From Nonlabens ulvanivorans (GTDB taxonomy: Bacteria > Bacteroidota > Bacteroidia > Flavobacteriales > Flavobacteriaceae), in assembly GCF_000755285.1 (NCBI RefSeq), contig NZ_BBMK01000001.1, positions 372,001 to 436,000 on the forward strand: DNA of 64,000 nt. The letters run 5' to 3'. Positions 58,232 to 64,000 of this stretch are shown here, piece by piece. The notes beneath the pieces are model-generated. The model searched no databases and was not told the DNA's origin. It saw only the letters and a list, made by a program, of their open reading frames with translations. The stretch's first letter is position 1. Each line of letters opens with the position of its first letter. The translations under genes were made by a program, and so were the position numbers.

Positions 58232-58289
58232 GTTCTTGTTTTTATTCTTATCAAATAGGTCGTAATGACCATTTATTCTTAATTAAATA

Positions 58290-58305
58290 CGCTTTCGCGA
58301 AAGCG
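58290..58305. repeat. 16-bp palindrome, copy 13 (between atpH and atpA)
   Basis: Perfect copy in the atpH-atpA gap. Confidence 0.9.
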
Positions 58306-58324
58306 GAATTTTAAAACACATTTA

Positions 58325-58861
58325 CTATCTAGTAGCAAATGTTCTTTTTAATTGTCCTAATTTGTTTGCTACACTAGCATTGATTTCTTGATCACCTACT
58401 CTAAGTATAAATCCGCCTAGGATAGACTCATCAATCTTCTTTTCTAATGTTATTTCTTTACCAGCAAGTTCTTTTGCCTTTGCTAGTACCTTTTGTTCTA
58501 AGTCTGCTGTGATTTCAACTGCTGTGGTAACTGTAGCAATCTCACGCTTATTCATATCTTCAAAAAGTAATATATACTTTGTAGCGACATCCATTAATAT
58601 ATCTGCACGCTTATTATCTACTAATAGGTCAAAAGATCCCATTGTGATAGCACCAGCATCTTTAAAAACCTGACGTAAAGCGCCACGTTTCTGTTCTGAT
58701 TTGATTAACGGACTGCTCATGAAATCACGTAATTCTTTATTACCATTAAGGGTAACTAGAATACTTTTCATGTCTTCATTAACGGCAACAGTTTCATTCT
58801 TATCTATTGCTAGACTAAGAATAGCTTTTGCGTATCGGGATGCAGCTCTAGATAATTTCAT
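58325..58861 (-). CDS. atpH: ATP synthase F1 delta subunit
   Basis: 178 residues. Typical ASRYAKAILSLAID start and the C-terminal LVDNKRADILMDVATKY... and GGFILRVGDQEINASV motif; links the peripheral stalk to F1. 4 bp after atpF. Confidence 0.95.
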   Translation of the reverse strand: MKLSRAASRYAKAILSLAIDKNETVAVNEDMKSILVTLNGNKELRDFMSSPLIKSEQKRGALRQVFKDAGAITMGSFDLLVDNKRADILMDVATKYILLFEDMNKREIATVTTAVEITADLEQKVLAKAKELAGKEITLEKKIDESILGGFILRVGDQEINASVANKLGQLKRTFATR

Positions 58862-58865
58862 GTTC

Positions 58866-59363
58866 TTAGATATTTGCTTCAGCTAGTAGTTGTTCGATAA
58901 GTGCATGTTGTGCGTCTTTCTGAGAAAGTTCTTTACGTGTCACTTTTTCTGCTATATCTACAGAAAGATTTGCTACTTGAGATTTAATGTCTGCAAGTGC
59001 TGCTTTCTTTTCTGCTTCAATTGCTTCTTGAGCTTGAGCTATAATTTTATCTGCTTTTTCTTGAGCTTGACCTGCAGCATCTGCGATCATCTTTTCTTTA
59101 ATCTCACGTGCATCTTTAAGCATCTCGTCTCTTTGAGCACGAGCTTCTTGTGCAGCAGCTTGATTAGAAGCTTCAAGATTAGCCATTTCTATTTTTGCAT
59201 TTTCTGCAGCAGCTAGTGCTTCAGCAATTCCTTCTTCTCTTTCAGAAAGAGCGTTAAGAATAGGTTTCCATGCAAATTTTCTCATCAATACAATTAAGAT
59301 GATAAGGATAAGTGCTTGCATGAAAAACAAGCCTGGCGAAAAATCATTAATTAAATCTAACAT
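58866..59363 (-). CDS. atpF: ATP synthase F0 subunit B
   Basis: 165 residues. One membrane helix (about 10-27, FFMQALILIILIVLMRKF) then a long Ala/Glu-rich coiled coil that forms the peripheral stalk. 87 bp after atpE. Confidence 0.94.
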   Translation of the reverse strand: MLDLINDFSPGLFFMQALILIILIVLMRKFAWKPILNALSEREEGIAEALAAAENAKIEMANLEASNQAAAQEARAQRDEMLKDAREIKEKMIADAAGQAQEKADKIIAQAQEAIEAEKKAALADIKSQVANLSVDIAEKVTRKELSQKDAQHALIEQLLAEANI

Positions 59364-59397
59364 AATAAAATGTTGTTGTGTTTAAAATTTAATAGTT

Positions 59398-59434
59398 AAA
59401 CAGTTCTTGCAACCAACCGTTGCAAGAACTGTTT
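59398..59434 (-). other. 16-bp-arm hairpin between atpE and atpF
   Basis: AAACAGTTCTTGCAAC and GTTGCAAGAACTGTTT, perfect arms with a 5-nt loop, 17 bp after the atpE stop. On the minus strand it lacks a T-run, so it may protect the 3' end of an atpE-rich message. Confidence 0.65.
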
Positions 59435-59450
59435 GTTTTTTGAACTCTTA

Positions 59451-59669
<219 letters not shown>

Positions 59670-59683
59670 TTAAACAAAAAAAA

Positions 59684-60873
59684 TTAAATAAAACGTTCTC
59701 TTACCTCGTCGACGTCATCCTCATCAGCGCCAGCATGCTCGTGGTGATCATGCTCTGCAACTGCCATCCCTATAAATAGAGCAGATAACATTGTAAAGAT
59801 AAATGCCTGTAAAAAGGCTACTAATAATTCTATAACTGATAAGAACAAGGTAAGGAATATAGAAAGTCCTGTCGAACCTACTATACCGAACTGTGCTTTA
59901 AGTGTAATCATTAAGGCAATAAGACCCATAACTACCACGTGACCAGCTGTAATGTTTGCAAATAAACGTACAAGAAGTGAGAATGGCTTTGTAAGCAAAC
60001 CTATTAATTCAATAGGTATTAAAGCTATTTTCATTAATACCGGAACGCCTGGCATCCAGAAGATGTGCATCCAGTAATCTTTATTACCACTAAACTGTAC
60101 TATAATAAATGTAAATAAAGCAAGACACACCGTTACCGCTATCTGTCCTGTGATGTTAAATCCAAATGGCGTTAACCCCAAAAGGTTACTGATCCAGATT
60201 AAGAAAAACACGGTTAGCAAATAACCCATATATTTTCTATACTTAGTTTCACCAATGTTAGGACGAGCAATCTCATCTCTTACATACAATACTAAAGGCT
60301 CTAATACACGACCGAATCCAGTAGGAATCTTTTTAGTCCTATACTGTTTTGCTAACGCACCGAAAACCAATAGCATTAACAAACCTATAAATAGAAGTCC
60401 AAAAACAGACTTTGTGATAGACATATCAAATACTCTATGAGCATTTGTAGGATGGTGGTCTGCATCAAATTTAATCGCGGCTGCACCTTTATCTAATTCG
60501 TAAATCTTACTGTGCAATTTAGTAAATGTAGCATCGCCATCATTTACAAGCACCTTACCATCATCATCGTGATGAAACTTTGAAGACATGAAGAATTTCA
60601 AACCTTCACTAGACCATACAATAACAGGTAGTGAAAAACCAACATGTTTTCTTACTCCAGCATCATCTGAATATGAGAATAAATGAAAATCATGTGAATC
60701 TTTTAAGTGATGATCGATATAAGAATCGATTTCTTCTTTTGTATTCACTTTACCGCCATCTGATTCTATTTCATCATCAAAGGCATAATCACCATTGTGT
60801 TCTTGAGCTTGTGCTGTCGCAAAAGCTGTAAAGATCAAAGCAAAAAAGCTATTTTAAAGTACGCTCTATACAT
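59684..60873 (-). CDS. atpB: ATP synthase F0 subunit A (frameshifted in signal peptide)
   Basis: Membrane stator with the essential Arg in LVRLFANITAGH. It has the long N-terminal extracytoplasmic region seen in Bacteroidota (about 120 residues, rich in His and Asp) before the first helix. The start at 60873 reads MYRAYFKIAF; one A is lost from the run at 60842-60847, and seven gives FFALIFTAFATAQAQEHNG, a cleavable signal peptide, and 396 residues in total. Confidence 0.94.
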
Positions 60874-60997
60874 GTAAATCACCTTAAAAAGTTAGGTCTC
60901 TTAATTCGGGTGCAAATGTATGACAAAAAAACGTGTAAAAAGCGAGCTTTTAAAAGTTAATTTTTTACTGCTTTTCAAAGTTTTTTTTAGCAGCCAA

Positions 60998-61360
60998 TTA
61001 ATTCTTATTAAGCCACTTAATAACTATTGCCGCTTCTAAAAACAAAAAGATAAAATAAGGAATTAAAAAGCCTAATACCTCAACTTTTGATAAGCTAGGT
61101 CCTGTTATCAATTCTGGAAACAGAATTAGCACAATTCCGAACTTTATAAAAACCAGTGCTAAAAAAGCAAATCCTAACTTATCAGGCACTAATCCGAAAA
61201 CGTATTTTAGTGCACTAACGGTAATAAATGCTGCAATACCTAGAAAACTATAAGTTTTTAATAATGGAATAGTCGGATTGTCTACTATTAAATAATGTAT
61301 TCCAAAAATGGATAGTGACAATAATAGCAGCAACAAAAAGGTCTTGAGATAAAAATTCAT
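60998..61360 (-). CDS. AtpI-like membrane protein
   Basis: 120 residues, four membrane helices (about 5-25, 32-55, 65-85, 95-115). Too divergent to match AtpI by eye, but small hydrophobic proteins in this place before atpB assist c-ring assembly. Position, size and topology support the call. Confidence 0.65.
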   Translation of the reverse strand: MNFYLKTFLLLLLLSLSIFGIHYLIVDNPTIPLLKTYSFLGIAAFITVSALKYVFGLVPDKLGFAFLALVFIKFGIVLILFPELITGPSLSKVEVLGFLIPYFIFLFLEAAIVIKWLNKN

Positions 61361-61391
61361 GTGGAATAAGTTGTGAGACTATGATATAAGT

Positions 61392-61799
61392 CTAGGCCGT
61401 TTTACCTTTTTTGTTACTATCACTCAAGTTTTTTACTCCAGTATTCATAGAACATGTTGCATTAAAGGTCGCACCAGGCTCAACTGCTAATTTTGAGATT
61501 ACGACTTCTCCATCAATTACAGCACTAGACTTTAAAGTTAATAGACCGGTAACAGATAGTTTCCCTTTAAAACTTCCTTCAATATCTGCATTACCACATT
61601 CTAAAGAACCATTAATAGATCCATCTTTACCGATAACTACCTTTGCAGGTGTTTGTAGAGTTCCATTGATAGTACCGTCTATCCTAAAACCACCTTGACT
61701 GGTAATATCTCCTTCTATCACTGTACCGTGACTAATTCTATTCTGTGATTTCCCTGCTTCCATTTGTCCTTTTTTTGAACCTTTCTTATCGTTAAACAT
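61392..61799 (-). CDS. Bactofilin (polymer-forming cytoskeletal protein)
   Basis: 135 residues. After a polar start, residues about 25-115 are the bactofilin right-handed beta-helix: SHGTVIEGDITSQGGFRIDG and repeated VVIGKDGSINGSLE, KLSVTGLLTLKSSAVIDGEV. Assembles into filaments without nucleotide; role here unknown. Lies between sprE and the ATP synthase genes, 11 bp from sprE. Confidence 0.92.
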   Translation of the reverse strand: MFNDKKGSKKGQMEAGKSQNRISHGTVIEGDITSQGGFRIDGTINGTLQTPAKVVIGKDGSINGSLECGNADIEGSFKGKLSVTGLLTLKSSAVIDGEVVISKLAVEPGATFNATCSMNTGVKNLSDSNKKGKTA

Positions 61800-61810
61800 A
61801 TTGAATGTGT

Positions 61811-64000
61811 TTAAAGCATTTCTTTTTCATAATCATCCAGACTCTTGTATACCTGTATGATTTTATAATTTTCTGTTGCAATAGGTATTGCTATGTCGCT
61901 GATATTAAAACCATTGCTAGGATTAGCCATAAAGTCTCCTAATCCACGACTACCTAGTTTTGAAGTTAATCCATGAACTACAATTAAATTTTCTTGTGGA
62001 TTATATACATCTACAGACACTGTAAATCCATACTTCTCTTGTTCAATGGCCTTTTCTAATTGATCTTTAAGTTGTTCTAACTTTTGATAATTAGTTTTCT
62101 CTATGCGATATATTAATTTAAAATCAGAAAGACCTTGCTCTGGCATGAACGCTTCGGCAATTTTCAATTTCTCTGCCTCTAGAACTAGTTTCTGTGCACT
62201 TTTACCTACTTCAGTATTAGGAAAGTTAAGAGCGACAAAATCGATTCCTCTTTTGTATTCTTTGAAGCCATATAATCTTCCTGCCGCAAATGCTTTCAAT
62301 AACTCTAATCTAGGTACGATGGGATCACCATTAAATAAGGTGACATATCGTTCTACATTAGTGACCACGATTTCATAATTCCCTTTCTCGTATTCTTTGT
62401 ATAATCTTTTATATACAGCACTAGGACTAGCATTATCTTCTATTTTTGCGTCTGGATTCAATAGGATTTGTGCATATCTGGTATCTGGAAATTCATTGAT
62501 GATACGGCTTTTGTATATATCCGCTTTCGCGAAAGCGCCACTCTCATTATATATAAGGTATAAATTGTACAGTCCTGGAAGCAACAGCTTTTCGGCAGGT
62601 TCAAAGGTAATTAGATTTTCTAATCGACTTATCGCTAGATCATTGCGTTTAAATTTCTCTTTATAAATAACACCTAACTGGTAATATGCAAAGTTACGAG
62701 CGCTTGCAATACTATCTAGCACACTCATCCCTTCTGGTAATTGATCGATATAAAACTCTGGAGTAAACTCTGGTCTTACCTCTTCTTCTACGAGTGTTTC
62801 ATCTTCTTCTATAACAATCTCGCCACCACCATCATCTTTTTTATTCTTGCGTCTCCAGTTATTTTCTAATTTACGTTTTCCCCCCCATTTTCTACGGAAA
62901 TCTTGCTTTCCACGAGCAACGGTTTGTGGATTATAGAAGTAAAATGTAGGAGTACCTGAAAGTGTAGGTGTTGAAGGTGCACCGCCTATAGGGCCAAAAG
63001 CCGGTCCTGCGTTACCTCGCTTAGTCGTCTTATTATTTTGTATAGTTTGAAATGCATTTTGATTTTGAGCTTCTTTTAATGCTTCAACTTCAGCAAGTTT
63101 TGCTAGTCGCTCTTCCTCTGCTTTTAATTTTACAATGTACTCGTTATAATAAGCGATTTGTTGATCAGTAGACATGTCCAACACATTAAAAATACTGTCT
63201 GCGCTGCGACGCCTTTCTTCATAAAGAATAACATCTTCTAGATTGTCTCTTTTCTTTTTTACCAATCGATGCTCTGGCTGCGCTCAACATAATTAACCAT
63301 GGCGCTGTCATAATATTTACCTGCTGCAGCATATTTATTCTGGTTGAAACTTATTTTACCTAATGCGCTATAATTATTACCTCGTAAGTATTGATCTGTT
63401 CCACCTTTTGCCCTTAGTGATAGATTATAATAGGTTACCGCATCGTTGAGTGAATCTCTATTCTCAAAGTATATCGCCTTGCGAGAATAAATATGGTCTA
63501 ACCATGGGCGATTCTCACGATTTTCTTCTAGGTCATTTAAAGTTTCTAACAATAATACTTCACTATCAGTACTATTATCAAAGAGTTTTATTTTTTCAAT
63601 AAATGAATGTACATAATAGCGACGTGGCACTTTACGATGCATTTCTATGATTTGATCAAACTTTACAAAGGCACTGTCACGCTGACCAGCTTTTGCAAAT
63701 AATTGCCCAGCTATAAATTTATAGCGTGCAATGGTCTCTTTATTTTTAGTGAGATTTGCTGCACGATTCATGTAAATCAATGCGCTATCTATTTGTTCTA
63801 AGTTTAAAAAGGCTTGAGAAAGTGTCGCATTTGCATTTGCTAGGTCTTCATTTTCTATAATCTTACGTTCTTCTTTAAGTAATTTAGTAAGGTTAATAAT
63901 AGCTGTCTCGTTATTCTCTAAGCGCATATTTGTGCGCTCGCGCCATATTTTTGCCTGATTAAGTTGATCACTTTCTGGCATGAATTGCAAGATGTAATTA
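61811..64000 (-). CDS. sprE: T9SS/gliding protein SprE/PorW-like TPR protein (5' end outside window, frameshifted)
   Basis: At least 729 residues after correction; the frame is still open at the window edge, so the N-terminus is missing. TPR repeats (about the first 230 visible residues), then NLEDVILYEERRR and the FYFYNPQTVARGKQDFRRKWG...NNWRRKNK segment that I associate with SprE/PorW, a lipoprotein linking the T9SS motor to the Por secreton. One C is lost near 63276 (YVERSPEHRLVKKKRDN restored). A run of seven G (62880-62886) adds one Gly (KWGGKRKLENNW). The palindrome 62522-62537 encodes AFAKA. Confidence 0.78.
62522..62537. repeat. 16-bp palindrome, copy 14 (in sprE)
   Basis: Perfect copy, read as AFAKA in a TPR helix. 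Confidence 0.9.
62880..62886 (-). repeat. G7 tract in sprE
   Basis: Seven G on the coding strand, read as KWGGKR. Confidence 0.8.

Overview
The window is AT-rich (roughly 36-38% GC by eye) and comes from the main chromosome of a member of Flavobacteriaceae (Bacteroidota). The evidence is the mutY-ssb-gldE-gldD gliding/T9SS cluster, an SprE/PorW-like TPR protein, a secreted protein with a type A T9SS C-terminal sorting domain, DUF4270, DUF4292 and HU-CCDC81/SPOR proteins, an ATP synthase split into atpBEFHAG and atpDC, and TAnnTTTG promoter elements. A marine genus such as Nonlabens or Dokdonia is a guess. I found no rRNA, tRNA, CRISPR array, prophage or insertion sequence. No gene-free stretch exceeds 300 bp.

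Layout: 0-3.2 kb, two M16 peptidase genes, the first fused to an OmpA domain. 3.2-7.7 kb (minus), an EamA exporter and gldD-gldE-ssb-mutY. 7.8-10.6 kb (plus), HU, a 30-residue basic protein, RNase G behind a three-hairpin leader, and recX. 10.6-19.2 kb, biotin genes (bioB, a ketosynthase, bioA, bioD, a DUF2007/zinc-ribbon gene, bioF), interrupted by a divergent T9SS cargo gene. 19.4-20.6 kb, a DUF2975/HTH pair and an ankyrin protein. 20.7-27.1 kb (minus), atpC-atpD, glmS, a DUF4270 lipoprotein and a glycogen-synthase-like protein. 27.1-33.6 kb (plus), panC, panD, a membrane protein, an esterase-like protein, radA, a TlpA-like lipoprotein and an M23 peptidase. 33.6-42.6 kb, mixed housekeeping and hypothetical genes including xth, isoaspartyl peptidase, 3-hydroxyanthranilate dioxygenase, a fasciclin protein and pheS. 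42.8-45.8 kb (plus), an HU-CCDC81/SPOR protein, GNAT, HD and thioesterase genes. 45.8-55.5 kb (minus), an envelope operon (flippase, dut, nucleotidyltransferase, TPR, DUF4292, EnvC-like), a vWA-like protein and an ECF sigma locus. 55.7-64 kb (minus), sprE, bactofilin, atpI-like and atpBEFHAG.

Two sequence-level patterns stand out. (1) A 16-bp palindrome, CGCTTTCGCGAAAGCG, occurs 14 times. It lies inside genes in all three possible frames as well as between genes, and its spacing is unusually even (mean about 4.3 kb, range 1.9-6.2 kb). (2) G/C runs of exactly seven occur ten times, where about one is expected by chance. Where family or hairpin structure can be judged, they look like runs of four with three extra bases.

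A caution applies to the whole window. Nineteen single-base indels in 17 genes, mostly one base lost from a short homopolymer, break genes that include atpD, atpB and pheS. Every one of the 16 affected genes that lie entirely in the window returns to a whole number of codons when corrected. The likeliest explanation is an indel-prone assembly, so those genes are annotated at full length with the break point noted. The G7 tracts may be related to this.
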